From the NCBI GenBank assembly GCA_012932295.1, contig JAAONU010000006.1, positions 25,260,882-25,324,881 on the forward strand: DNA of 64,000 bases, in the 5' to 3' direction. Each line of letters begins with the position of its first letter. Position 1 is the stretch's first letter. This document shows positions 25,358-36,899 of this stretch, piece after piece. Under the pieces are notes generated by a model, which had not been told where the DNA came from, searched no databases, and saw nothing but the letters and a program-made list of their open reading frames with translations. Source of the DNA: Cyclina sinensis. Its lineage: Eukaryota; Mollusca; Bivalvia; Venerida; Veneridae. The position numbers were made by a program, and so were the translations under genes.

Positions 25358-25707
25358 TGTTACGGTCTAGTGCACACCTTCCTATAACTGTATAAATACA
25401 ACCTCTGACAACATGCATTGCATCTTTCTTTTGCGGACTTTCATGTTCGTAAGATGGGGGCTCGTCCGGGATAACCCCTCCTGGACTTAGTTATAAAAAT
25501 TAAAATAAAATTAAAAAATCTTTCAATATTTCTATCTGATCCATTGATCTAATTAATACAAAACACCATTCGTCATCATAAATGATGACTTTCTCAAGAC
25601 AGGATGTGTTAGCGTGTCACGCAGGAGATCGGAGTTCGAATCCCGCTCTTGGTTGTGCATTCTAAGATGCATTGCATCTTTCTGTTGCGGACTTTCATGT
25701 TCGTAAG
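25358..25707 (+). mobile_element. TRIM-like miniature LTR retrotransposon (350 bp)
   Basis: It interrupts the 71-bp satellite with a 5-bp target-site duplication, AATAT (25353-25357 and 25708-25712). Removing it restores the satellite unit gttaatat-actatag. It begins TGTTACG and ends CGTAAG. A 43-bp direct repeat with two mismatches (25411-25453 and 25665-25707) forms the 3' parts of the two terminal repeats. The left repeat has a TATA box (25391-25398). A perfect tRNA-Pro primer binding site follows the left repeat by one base. No coding capacity. The upstream part of the right repeat differs from the left one and carries a B-box-like ggagttcgaatccc (25631-25644). Confidence 0.75.
25455..25472 (+). 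promoter_or_regulatory. Primer binding site complementary to tRNA-Pro
   Basis: tgggggctcgtccgggat is complementary to the 3' 18 nt of eukaryotic tRNA-Pro, as used to prime reverse transcription in several LTR elements and gammaretroviruses. It sits one base after the left terminal repeat. Confidence 0.85.
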
Positions 25708-26215
25708 AATATACTATAGTTGTAAAAGGCCCTTATATGATGGGATCACGTAAGATGACCAGGATGTAATGTAGATGTACATATATTCTAGTCATATTTT
25801 AGGGGATTACTTAAGACGACCAGGGGATCATCTAGATGTTCATAAACCTTATTTTTTATGTAACATATATGAGAAAATCACGTTAGATAACCGTTAGATG
25901 ACAAGGGGATTATTAACACGTACATATACTCTCGATGTTATGGAATATGCATAGGGGAATCGGGTACTATTACTAAGGGATCATCTAGATGTTCATATAT
26001 ACTAGTTGTTATGGAACAATTATGAGGGGATCACGTAAGATGACCAGGGGATCATATAGTTGTTCATATACTATATTTGATATGGAACATATATGAGAAG
26101 ATTGCGTAGGATGACTAAGGGGGTCATCTTGATGGTCATATACTCTAGTTATCATGGCACCTGCATTGGTAGATCAAGTCAGATCTAGATGACCAGGGAT
26201 CATCTTGGTTAAATC

Positions 26216-26960
26216 AGTTGCAGAGTTTCATTTCGGCATCATAAGTGATCTTTATACTTATTAAGATTACAAGTGTTTGTCTTTGACACCTGCTATAAAG
26301 TTTTGTAATAATATCCTATACATCTCTGGTTCCTTATCAATAACTTTAATCTTGATTTCCGTAGTCAATTAGTGTCAAGAAGTGTGACAGCATTTCATTC
26401 TAAATAATTTAACGTATATATTCTAGTGACACTCGTCAGACAGTAAACACTCGATATCCATCAATCATGGCTCATTCCATATTATTCTTACAATGAGCAT
26501 ATAGTAAATGTTACAGTGCAATATAGAAATGGACTCTTCCATATATATTTTGTACATACTTTCATATTAAATATGTACTTTTTATTATTATATTTCAAGC
26601 CAAAACATGATGATAGTTTATGTGCCAATTTTATCAGATCTCACTCGTTACTACAGATTTATCAAAGCAAGAAGCCATTGTTGAATAATTTTTGTCAGGA
26701 AGAACGTTTTACATAGCTCATCTATGTAAATGATTACGAAAACTCTGACAACTCGTTTTTGTCTCTTCCTGTCTGTTTTTTTCTGAAATGAACTACATCC
26801 GCTGACATGAATTTAATGCTTGATCATTAATTAAAATAAAAAAAAAGATATAAAATTTTCTTTTTGATTCTCTTTCATCAAATAAGTTTCTTACGACAAT
26901 AAGTCTAGACCTCTGAAACTCCGGCAACAATCACCCGATAATTAATGAACCTTCACATTC
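26216..26960. other. Gene-free stretch
   Basis: Nothing supported. The 66-codon frame at 26516-26716 has no recognisable features. Confidence 0.5.
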
Positions 26961-27141
26961 GCTTTCAATTCAATTGTTTATTGTATAATAAGGCCTCCGG
27001 CCCATACACAAGTATAATAATACACATGACATTTTCATAAAGTGCATTAATGTATAGGTAAGTAAATACAACAATGTGAACAATTAAACAGAGGTTCATA
27101 TATCGACATTTTGCCTATAGTACAACATAGTATACATGTAA

Positions 27142-27468
27142 TTATAGAAAAACTGATAAGTACTGATCCCTTTCTTGTAATGCATAATGTATATACATAG
27201 CAACATTGCGTATAATATGTTCAAACTTTTCAACTTTATATACTGTTTTATACTTAGCATAATAAAAAAGTTTTGCGTTTTGATAACACCTATCCCTCCA
27301 TTCCTGGATATACTGGTCTTTTAATCGTTGTACATATTGTAATAGAAACAGGTTAGGGTTGTCAACATTCTGGGCTTCCCACACATAGCCATAGCCGTTT
27401 ATATACAAGTGAGTTCGTAAATCAGTTACCCAGTTTTTATAACCAATATTGTCATAATACATTAGCAT
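27142..27468 (-). pseudogene. LINE ORF2 C-terminal domain
   Basis: A 108-codon frame with GYGYVWEAQNV, QRLKDQYIQEWRDRCY and KLFYYAKYKT, a pattern common at the C-terminus of invertebrate LINE ORF2 proteins after the RT. It is frameshifted relative to the RT. Confidence 0.65.
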
Positions 27469-28364
27469 ATTTTATACATAGAAAGCTTACTTGAAAAATA
27501 TATTCCAACATCAGAAAAACCATTACCTACTTCTATCTCTACATCATTGTATTTCCATCGTTCTCTTACACTTAATCTACCTCTTTTAAAAATGAGAACT
27601 TTTGTTTTAGCTGTATTAACAACAAGTTTACTAACTAAACAAAAATGTTTCAATATATTCAATTGCATTTGTAGTCCGATAACTGTGTCAGAAATAAGAG
27701 CTATGTCGTCTGCAAACATGAGCAAAAATATTTCTACAAGATGAGGAAACAATTGTATACCCCTTGTTCTGTTCTTACATAACAGTGAGTATAGTTCATC
27801 AATAAACAATGCAAACATAATGGGACTCAAATTACAGCCCTGACGCAAACCGATGGGGCATTCAAAGCTATTTGTTACACCATTGTTAGTTTTAACACAT
27901 GCTTTTACAGAAATATATATAGACTGTATTGCATTATACAAGTTACCTTTTATGCCACCTTTTCTTAAAATATCATACAATATGTTGTGATCTACAGAAT
28001 CTAACGCTTTTTGAAAATCAATAAAAGCTACGTACAATGTTTTCCTTTTCATACATAAATACTTACTTACAATGACTTGAAGAATAAATGCATTAACTAC
28101 AGTACAATATCCTGATCGGAAGCCCGCTTGGGCTTCACAAATTTTACAATAAGCATTTAGATAAAATGTTAAACGCTTTGTGATGATTGCAATATAAACT
28201 TTGCTCAAAACATCTAGTAAAGCTATACCTCGGTAATTATTTGGGTTATTTACACTACCCTTTTTGTAGAGGGGTATCACAACTGTTTTTGTCCACTGCT
28301 TTGGAAATTTGCCTTTGAGAAACAATCTATTAAATAACTTTCGAATGAAAGGTAAAAAGCACAT
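27462..28364 (-). pseudogene. LINE reverse transcriptase domain
   Basis: A 300-codon frame with RT motifs in order: TVVIPLYKKG and NNYRGIALLDVLSKV near the start, QAGFRSGYCT, motif A VAFIDFQKALDSVDH, motif B GLRQGCNLSPIMFALFIDEL, and motif C FADDIAL (27705-27716). The catalytic Asp residues are present. The frame ends early, and the C-terminal domain continues in another frame from 27468. Confidence 0.9.
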
Positions 28365-29130
28365 TTACACCATAAACTAAATGCTGCGGTATAATCACAC
28401 CACCAACAGCTTTATTCAATTTCAAAGACTTTATACTATCATTTATTTTATCGTCTGTGATACGGGAATTGAAAATTAATTGTTCAATATCATCAAAATC
28501 GTCATTTTCATTTTCAGCATTAATTCGCTCTTCATTCTCTGAATCAACATTGTTTACAACTGAAAAAAGTTTGCTAAAATGATTAAACCAGTCGTCCAAT
28601 GAAATGTTTGGCTCCGTCCTTGGTTTATTAGTTAGTTTTTTAACTTCGCCCCAAAACCTTTTCGAGTTACCAGTTGTACTTTCTAGTTTCGATAATGCAT
28701 TTTTATCAAATACAATTTTTTTGCGTTTACATATATTCTTATAAGCATGTTTACTATTTACATATAGCAATAAATCATGTTCACTTCGGCTTAACCGAAA
28801 ACGATTCAAACGTTTTCTTGCATCAGTCTTTGCTCGTTTACAGTCAGTGTCAAACCATGGCTTATAGTTCCTAGGTTTACCACCATAACGTTTCAATTTC
28901 TTAAATGCATTACTGCTTTTTAGAATGGCATCTTCAAATGAACTTATAACCAAATTTATGTCGCTGGTGTCATCATTTAATAGTGTTTCTACACTATCAA
29001 AACTTCCATTTATAACATTTTCTGCTAAGTATCTTTTATATTCCCTGCAATTGTCATCTGTCAGATTATATCTAATACATGTATTGCTACCGGTGCCGTT
29101 TCTTTTAACACTATGAACAACATCTGGCAC
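28330..29130 (-). pseudogene. LINE ORF2 linker between endonuclease and RT
   Basis: The frame contains KPWFDTDCKRAKTDARKRLN and NSKRFWGEVKKLTN, typical of the region between endonuclease and reverse transcriptase in CR1/Jockey-type ORF2. It is out of frame with both neighbours: a frameshift near 29120 and another near 28365. Confidence 0.75.
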
Positions 29131-29960
29131 TTTCAGAGATAGCGCTAACGGAAAAATGACAACTTTCGCTATTCTTTAAAATTTTAAAATTGCTGATAAT
29201 ATCAAACAAATTTCTAGACACTATGAAATAGTCAATAGTACTACTACCATTTTGGTTTAAGAATGTACATCCACTACTATGGGGACCGAACCGCCCATTA
29301 ACAATGAAACACGAAAATGTTTGACAAAATGATATAAGTTGGCGCCCATTATCATTTACTATATTATCTGTTGCAAATCTATCTTTATGTACGTTGCAAT
29401 CTAAGATATCATGAAATTCATACAATTCTGGTATAAATACACTGGATGTAGTAAAATCAGGGAGACTGCCAGTACGTGCATTAAAGTCGCCATTTAACAG
29501 AAGCTTCGTATCTATGTATTCTGTGCTAATACTTTCTTCTAATTGCTCAAAGCCTGACCGTAAGACGTCATCATAAAACGGGGACTTGGGAGGTGGAATA
29601 TAAATAGCAACGTATAAAACATTTCGAGGTGTATCAAATAACAGCTTGTCAAAAAGAAGTATTACACCATACTTAAAATTGTCACATACGCGTTTTACAT
29701 ACTTTGATAGTTTACTTTTAATTACTACAGTGACACCTCCCATTGGTCTTCCGCCAGTTTTAGATCGTTGAGCTTTACAAGAATATGAAACATGATCTGT
29801 AAAATATTCATCACAAACGTCAGCGTTCATATCCCATGTTTCTTAAAAACTTATTAAGTCATAAGATAAAAGCATTTCAGATAATTCAAAACCAGTTAAT
29901 TTGGACTTTAATCCTTCAACATTCCAACTCAGTAACTTTATGTTCGCATATATACTCGAA
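29111..29960 (-). pseudogene. LINE ORF2 endonuclease domain (APE type), inactivated
   Basis: Starts with LLSWNVEGLKSKL near 29930. A TAA stop sits immediately before ETW, the block carrying the catalytic Glu. It continues with NGDFNART (about 29475-29500), a DNGRQLISFC block and STIDYFIVS. The final catalytic S-D-H block is altered to S-C-H (ESCHFSVS), removing the conserved Asp. The stop plus the altered active site mean no activity from this copy. Confidence 0.8.
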
Positions 29961-29989
29961 AATGATTGTGCTGGACCTTGACCGTTGTC

Positions 29990-30530
29990 CTATTTTCGAA
30001 AAGGACTACCCCCATTTTCAGTTATAGAAGGTGTTGCCTCCATGCTCTCTTCGATTAGCGAATCAGCTGTGTGATTATCTGATTGACGAGTACCGCGCCG
30101 AAATACACGAGGTCTAGGTTCAGATCCAGGGTTAATTTTTTCATATGTCACCAACTTGTTACCTTTAAAGTAGCCATTTAAGCCCTTTAATGTTGCTTGT
30201 TTAAGTTCTTGGCGCTGTAGAAATGAAAGATCGTTTGAAATTCGTATACCCTTAATGCGCAACTTGTCTCTAAATTTGAATAGTCTAAATTTGTCATCGC
30301 TATTTGCAAACTGAACAATAACCATTCTCATTACCCTGATTAGTATCAACTACACCAACACGCTTTGCTTTTACTAAAGTATTACTATCAAATTTGGCTT
30401 CGGTCGTATCAGCTTCTTTTAATACTTCATCTTCACATAGCTTTTTTAAACTGTAATCATCAGATTCTTTCTCTTTCAAACCAAAAATTCTCATCGAACT
30501 CTTTAGCCGCTCGGATTCTGAAATAAGCAA
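29990..30530 (-). pseudogene. LINE ORF1 C-terminal part (frameshifted)
   Basis: Two overlapping frames (30530-30300 and 30349-29990) continue ORF1 after a frameshift. They contain MRIFGLKE, LVKAKRVG and FRDKLRIKGIRISNDLS, the pattern of an RRM-like plus C-terminal nucleic-acid-binding region of LINE ORF1 proteins. The same series appears in the fragment at 63.43 kb, which confirms the assignment. Confidence 0.7.
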
Positions 30531-31219
30531 CTGTTTTTCAATATTCCGTAAACACGAATCTCTTTATCTTCACCATATGACACAGCTTCCATATCGCCAG
30601 ATAGTACTTCTTGGTCATACCGCAAAACATCAACTTTCTCTTCGATAAATCGCATTCTGCCATCAATTTCCTTCTGATTAACTTCAACCTCGTCGACCTT
30701 TTTGCGCATTAAATTCAACTCTGACTTCATTAGAATAATCTCAGACTTAACACCCCTTACTTCATTTTTTACTTCACTTATTTCATTCCGAGTCTCTCTA
30801 ATAGCATCCAAGATAGCTTGTGTATTTTTATCTGTTACGTCACTTCCGGGTCCCGGATTCAACTCTATGTCTGCTGCCAAAATTAATAGTCTTTTACCAT
30901 ATGCATAGTACGCACCATAGATAAATTGCATACAGTCGCTAGATGTACTGCGAGATGTAGAAGACATATTAACACTATCACATATCCTGATGTCCGGTCT
31001 TGCAAAGTTGTCGATACAGAGCTTATTGCTCCACGCAACCCCGTACAATGCAATAATACATAGAAGGAAGAATACATTGACCACAAAACTTCTCAGATGT
31101 ATGTCAGTACTACAATGTGTCCGCTTATATTTCCCATACTTCCTTTGCCTCGTACATGTTCTGTAACACAACATATATGTGCCGATTCTAACTCTATATG
31201 CCATTAAGTCAATCCCCAT
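30503..31219 (-). CDS. LINE ORF1 N-terminal part with membrane segment, 2A-like motif and coiled coil
   Basis: A 238-codon frame. Residues about 42-65 are hydrophobic (FVVNVFFLLCIIALYGVAW), suggesting a signal or membrane segment. At residues 117-124 is DIELNPGP, which fits the 2A ribosome-skipping consensus D-x-E-x-N-P-G/P; skipping would fall between G123 and P124. The stretch before it (GKRLLILAA) is Leu-rich, as in known 2A peptides. Residues about 130-210 have the heptad pattern of a coiled coil (EVKNEVRGVKSEIILMKSEL). A frameshift near 30540 separates the RRM-like C-terminal part. 2A-like sequences at the N-terminus of ORF1 are known from some invertebrate non-LTR elements. The role here is inferred. 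Confidence 0.75.
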   Translation of the reverse strand: MGIDLMAYRVRIGTYMLCYRTCTRQRKYGKYKRTHCSTDIHLRSFVVNVFFLLCIIALYGVAWSNKLCIDNFARPDIRICDSVNMSSTSRSTSSDCMQFIYGAYYAYGKRLLILAADIELNPGPGSDVTDKNTQAILDAIRETRNEISEVKNEVRGVKSEIILMKSELNLMRKKVDEVEVNQKEIDGRMRFIEEKVDVLRYDQEVLSGDMEAVSYGEDKEIRVYGILKNSCLFQNPSG

Positions 31220-31261
31220 CGTTATTATTTTCGAGGTTACAGCAGTACTCCAATTTATGGT

Positions 31262-32635
31262 CCTTTTACGCTTCTGTAGAAAAATAAACCAATACTATAC
31301 TGTCACAGGTATGCTAGTTTATAATAATCTATCTACTGGACAATAGGATTTTGTTACGGGTGACTGCTCCACACTGTTAGTCAATATATATGTATGATAT
31401 TTACCAATATTTACCAATTCAATTCAATCCTTATCCTTCCAATATTTTATTATATCCAATCAAAACTCTAAGAGAAAATAACCACAATAATGTCCATCGA
31501 ATAAATAACACACAGATGTCAAATTTATACTATTCAACGCTGTATAACCATCAACAATTAAGGAAATTCCTTGACCTCAAAAATAAACGTCCGACCTATA
31601 CTTGCACTATTACTCTTTATACTAGTCTTTATCATTCTCATTTGGGTAATATCTAGGTAATCTAGATCAAAAAAAGTTAAAACGTCCAAATCTTTGTATT
31701 TAACTGATGACTTTACATTGTGAACAAATACACCTGTTCGTTTGACAGAGCTTCTGCAAACTGTAAAAATAAACCCAAAGATACATATTTAAATGAAAGC
31801 AAACACACCAATTTGCTTCAGTTCATTTGATGAACCTACAGAGTAAAAAAGATCGAATTATCAGTACGAGGTCTTGCTTCAAGAGGCATTGTCAGGAAAA
31901 GACTTTTTGCTACAGACACGGTGTCACCTTTCACAATCAAATCAGGATGAACATGATAAAGAAACAGAGAAGTGGACCTACAACGTACTAATTCTTAATA
32001 AATTAAATCATCTCTGAGTCTGATCAAAATATCACTCTGCAATCATCTCAGATCAAGATATATCTATCTGCTTACTACTACGATCCAATGCTTTGATCTC
32101 GTTAAACGATTCCCTCATTCAGTCACTAACATTCGAATCCAAAGGCTCTTCACCACCCGTTAACAGTTCACAGACAATTGTTTTCGCGTTTAAAGACACG
32201 TTTCAATATTTACAGTTTAACAACCGCCTGCCTAGTATAGTCAGTATTGACTTTTGGCAGTAATAAGTTGAAGCTGAACTTTTTGCTTTTTGTTTTCTTT
32301 TAATGCTTGGTTTTACAATGCTTTAATTGTTTGACCTTATGTTAGTGCAAAAGAGTAACATTTACATTTATCTAAAAAAACAAAACAAAATTCAGTATCG
32401 AAAATGAAATCAGCACTGAATGTGATTGTATCATGTTACCTCGGCGCCTGTGTCCTTGTACATGCAGTAAGTGGGGTACCACTTTAATTATTCCAATGTC
32501 TTTGGCTAACACTGTGAGTTATATGAAAGAGAATGTAGAACTTCTAATTTTATAAAGTTGGGAACCCAGAGATTTTAACGCGAACATTTCGGTCCTGTGT
32601 TCGGGTAAATTTTAATGGTCCTTCTGATTTTAAGG
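31262..32635. other. Gene-free stretch
   Basis: No gene supported. AT-rich, with only short featureless frames. Confidence 0.5.
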
Positions 32636-32639
32636 TCCG

Positions 32640-32880
32640 ACGGAGTTTCGGGATGAGTGCTCAAAACACAACAAACTTTCTTTCAGTAAATATAGCGTCG
32701 GCATCCGAAGGTTGCGGGCTCGAATTCCGTCAGAGTCAAGATTCTCTCATGATTTTCACATTCATCCACGCCGCGCGAATACTGGTATGGAACCCAGGAA
32801 GCAGTCATCGAGCGTGATGAATCTAAGTTGTAAAACTTGTGTCGCAACCGATGTAAAATAAATGAGTCTAAACTAAACTG
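32640..32880 (+). mobile_element. 5'-truncated tRNA-derived SINE
   Basis: A B-box-like gcgggctcgaattccg (32714-32729) is followed by a body with ggaacccaggaagcagtcat and a tail aaataaatgagtctaaacta. The tail resembles the ending of the SINE at 6.5 kb (caataaataactaactta). Confidence 0.45.
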
Positions 32881-34690
32881 GCGTCGGCACTATCGTCGCA
32901 TGGATCATGACTGTGATCACCACTTTCCTGCACTTGTGTTCCAACGCTTGACTAGATGTAAAAATGAGAGACAGGGGATAAAGCAAGGTCAAAAACATTT
33001 TCAACAATTTATTCTCTAAATACAGAATTTAAATGGCTGCCAATTCATTTCCAAAATGAATGCACAACCTTTTGTGAAGGAAATTGTCCACGAGATTATT
33101 AAATTTTGGACTCCCACTCATTTTTGCGTCACTGGATTTGCCGGCTTTTAGACCTCCCATTCTTTGTTATACGAGTCTTTAAATATAAATTGGAATTCAA
33201 CAGGTCAAGTTCAATTAAAGAGTATGTACAAATCGCTGGCACCGACCTTTGTCATTAAAATACTGATATCTGTTGTAAAAAACAAAATGAATTAAAGCAA
33301 GCTGAAGTATAGTATGGACAATTTTGTGGATAGAAAAAGGAGAGTTGTTCATTTCCTTAATAAGGTCAAGTTAAACCGTTTCCCCAGGAAGTGCTTGCAA
33401 GCAAACGTTCTAAAATCGCTAAATTGACTAATAAATAAATATTGTTACTATGGCATATAGAGACAACCCAATGATCCTTAGTGATGTGATGACTTTGACA
33501 AACAATTTTTTTAGAATCAAATGAAAATTTCAGAATCAACCTAGATTTTGTTTTGCTAAAAATAATAACGGGTTTTACAATTGATGTTTCCCAAGTATCA
33601 AATGAGCAGCGTTGTTAAAAATAGTATCGTTAATATGTTCATCAATATATAGCCAAAAAGGCTCGCTGTTTGTCTGTATAAGCTTCTCGATTAAACAGTA
33701 ACTAGCGAGCGCCATTATTGTAACAAGCCACGTGTAATTTACAACATCTAATCAACACCCTTATTAATGGTATGTTTAATCGTCAATTCTATAACAACAT
33801 CATTATCAAAACTTTTTATGTAGTTGAACGTTTTCCTTTAATTTATAGGAATGTCTTTAATTTACTAGGTCCTCCCACGACAGTCACACTTTATACAACA
33901 CACTGTACTCAGCAGTTATTTGTTTTTTTTGTAGAAAAAATTGATTTAATGGTCACTTAACATGTACATGACCAGATCAATGGCTGTAACTACTTTCGGA
34001 AAGCCGGACAAAATCCCCTTCATAAGTTATACCAGATGGACAAAACACCCCCTGACATTTTAAATTTAAAAGTACAATGTGCTTACATTTTGTGCTAAAA
34101 TTAATTTCTCTGATCAACAATTGAAATTCTTGTTCAGGTAGTTTTACAAGTTTACCTTATAAACACGTGTTTCATAAATGTAAAACTGATCTGTATGGGT
34201 TAAATGTATCAGATTTTTAAATTTAAGGTGACTATGATTTATCTAAGTACTGCAGTTTGCGAAAATTATAGATGGTTATTTGTTTTAAATCTTAATTAAT
34301 AATTGATATCTTGTAAGAAAAATCTTTCACTTATTATAATGATAGACAGTAAATTGTTTCAATTTGTTTAATTTTCTAAAACCAAGCGTCAATATCATTG
34401 ATTATTCATCTTTTGTTTATTTCTGAAGCAAACTGTAAATCTTGAATTACGAAGTTAAATTTCTTTGCTGTTTATTAATAATCATGTTTCATAATTAATA
34501 AAAAATATTTTTGTCTAACCAACCACATGACAGTGAATTACCGATCAGAATTGTAAACGGCAATAACGGTGGATAGGCCACAATACAGAAAGTTATGTCG
34601 ATAGACCACGATAGAGAAAGTCATGTTCTTTATTTTTGAAATCGTCAGATTGCTCAAGCTGATTCAAGGTCTGTGCTAACTGCAAAGAAG
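32881..34690. other. Gene-free stretch
   Basis: No recognisable coding, RNA or repeat feature. Confidence 0.5.
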
Positions 34691-36870
34691 AACCTCAGAA
34701 CAAACAAGTCCGCAAAATCTGAGAACACAGCAAACCACACAACCTAAGAACATGCCAAAACAAATAGCCTGAGTTCAAACTAGAACGATTTAGCCTGAAA
34801 CAAACAAAAATAATACAGCCTAAGACAAACCAGAACAAATAAAGGTGATTTAAGAACAAATAAATTACCTCATTGCCGCAGAACAAATATGAAAGAGACT
34901 GCCTAAGAAACAGCCTGAACTCAATTGCATGACAAGTAGCAAGGTGCCGTAAAATGAAAATAAAGTAAACCATATTGCCTCACGCGTAAAAACAACATAG
35001 CCTCAGAATAAACAGAAACCTTATAGCCTCAGAATACTTATTACTATCTAATCTCAGAACATGCCAAACTAAATTGCCTCAGAACACACAAAATCACATT
35101 GCATTAGAAAAAAAGAAACCGCCATGCCTCAGAATAAACCAAACCACATTGCCTTAGATCACACCCACCACAATGCCCCAGAACACACCAAAACTCATTG
35201 CCTTAACAAAACAAATTAAATTTCCTTAAAACATGCAAAAAACAACATTGCCCAAGAAGACATAATACCACATTGGCTAAGAACACACTAAACGACATAA
35301 TATCTAAATCTAAACATCTAAATAAACGAGCCACAATGCCTTAGAATACACCAAACAACATTGTTTAAGAACACACAAAAACCACATTGCCCAAGACCAA
35401 ATAAATTCACATTGTCTCAGAACATACTAGAAAATAATTGTCTCAGAACACACCAAACCACATCGCCTAGGAACACACCAAACCACATTGCCCTAGAACA
35501 CATCAAAACATATTGCCTCAGAACATAAAAAACATAACATAGTCCTAGAAAACATCAATCCATCTTGCACCAGAACAAACCCAGATACACTGCCAAAGGA
35601 CACACCAAACCACATTACCTTAAAACAAAGCCAGTCAAATTGACTCAGGACACCAAAAAACACATAGCCTCAGAAGACAACAAATCACTCAGAAAGAACC
35701 CAGCCACCCTGCCCCAAGGACCCCAAACCACATTGCCACAGAACACAAAATATCACATTACCTAAGAATACTAAAACCACATTGCCTCAGAAAACACCTA
35801 GTCACATTTGCCCAAGACACACAAAACCACATTGCGCCAGGACATACCGAACCGCATTGCCTCAAAACACACTTAGCCACTTTGCACTAAGACACACTTT
35901 ACAGCATTGCCTCAGAACACTCAAAGACATTTCTTCAGAACTCATACAGCCATATTGCCCTAGGACACAATAAACTATATTGCCATTGCCTTAGAACACT
36001 AGTTACATTGCCTCAGAACACGTAAAAACAATTTGCCTCAGAACACACTCATCAGCAAAACCCCACTACACACAAAACCACATTGCTTCTAGACACACCA
36101 AACCACATTGCGCAATGACATATCAAACCGCACTGCCCAAGGACACTTTGAGCCACATTACCTCAGATCACACCCAGCTACATTGCAGCAGAACACACTC
36201 AGCCACATTGCCTCAGAACACAATCACCTAAATTGTCTAAGAACACACCAGGCCACATCGACTCAAAACACACCAAGCAGCATTGCCTCAGAAAAAAACT
36301 TAGTTACATTGACCCAGAACACACCAAAATATTGCCTCATGAAATATCAAATCACATTGCCCCAGGACACATCAAATCACATTGCCATTGTCTCAGAACA
36401 CACTAAACTAAAATGCCCAAGGACACGCAAACCGTATTGCCTTAGAACACACCCACCCGCATTGCCCAAAGACATTCCAGACCACCTTTCCTCGGAACAC
36501 ATCCAGCCACAATCTCAGCGCACACCAAGCGACGTTGCCCAAAGAAACATCAAACCGCATTGTCCCAGGACACACCAGACCTCATTGCCTCAAAACACAT
36601 CCAGCCTTTTTGCAAAAGGACACTACAGCCCACCTAGCTCCTGGACACGACCTGCCACAGTTTCTCAGGACACAAAACCTAATTGCCCCGGGAAACACCA
36701 TTCCACATTGCTTCAGAACACATCCAGCCACATTGCCCCAAACCACATCAAACTTAATTGCCCCAGAATACATCAAACCACACTGTTCCATAACACACCA
36801 AACCACATTGCCTCAGAACATATAAAACTACATTGCCTCCAAACAAACAAAACCACATATATTCATAAAA
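34690..36870 (+). repeat. 25-bp minisatellite, array 2
   Basis: Same family as 20490-22015: accacattgcctcagaacac plus accaa. It is more diverged at its left end. The long frame at 36108-36905 (265 codons, HCPRTHQT-type) is a by-product of the repeat. Confidence 0.9.
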
Positions 36871-36899
36871 CAATCTATTTAATGGTTATACAAAATTCC

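Larger units (their letters stand above)
24660..26215 (+). repeat. 71-bp satellite with CATCTAGATG palindrome
   Basis: Units recur every 71 bp (catctagatg at 24701, 24772, 24843 and so on) with body ttcatatactctagttcat, gaacatatatgaggggatca and gtaagatgaccagggg. About 17 satellite units flank an inserted LTR-type element at 25358-25707. The unit contains the self-complementary decamer CATCTAGATG. Confidence 0.9.
26965..31260 (-). mobile_element. Near-full-length, broken CR1-like LINE retrotransposon
   Basis: Minus-strand order: ORF1 (31219 to about 29990), then ORF2 with APE-type endonuclease (about 29960-29111), linker, reverse transcriptase (to 27462) and C-terminal domain (to 27142). The 3' end is short direct repeats caattgaattgaa at about 26965-26980 instead of poly(A), as in CR1/L2-type elements. 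Several frameshifts and a stop inside the endonuclease show it is dead. Confidence 0.85.

Noticed and set aside
25358..25707. Endogenous gammaretrovirus, because of the tRNA-Pro primer site
   Set aside because: The whole element is 350 bp with ~100-bp termini and no coding. The primer site alone is shared by many LTR elements.
27547..27744. Plus-strand ORFs at 27.5-29.1 kb and 30.7-30.9 kb
   Set aside because: Antisense shadows of the minus-strand LINE reading frames.
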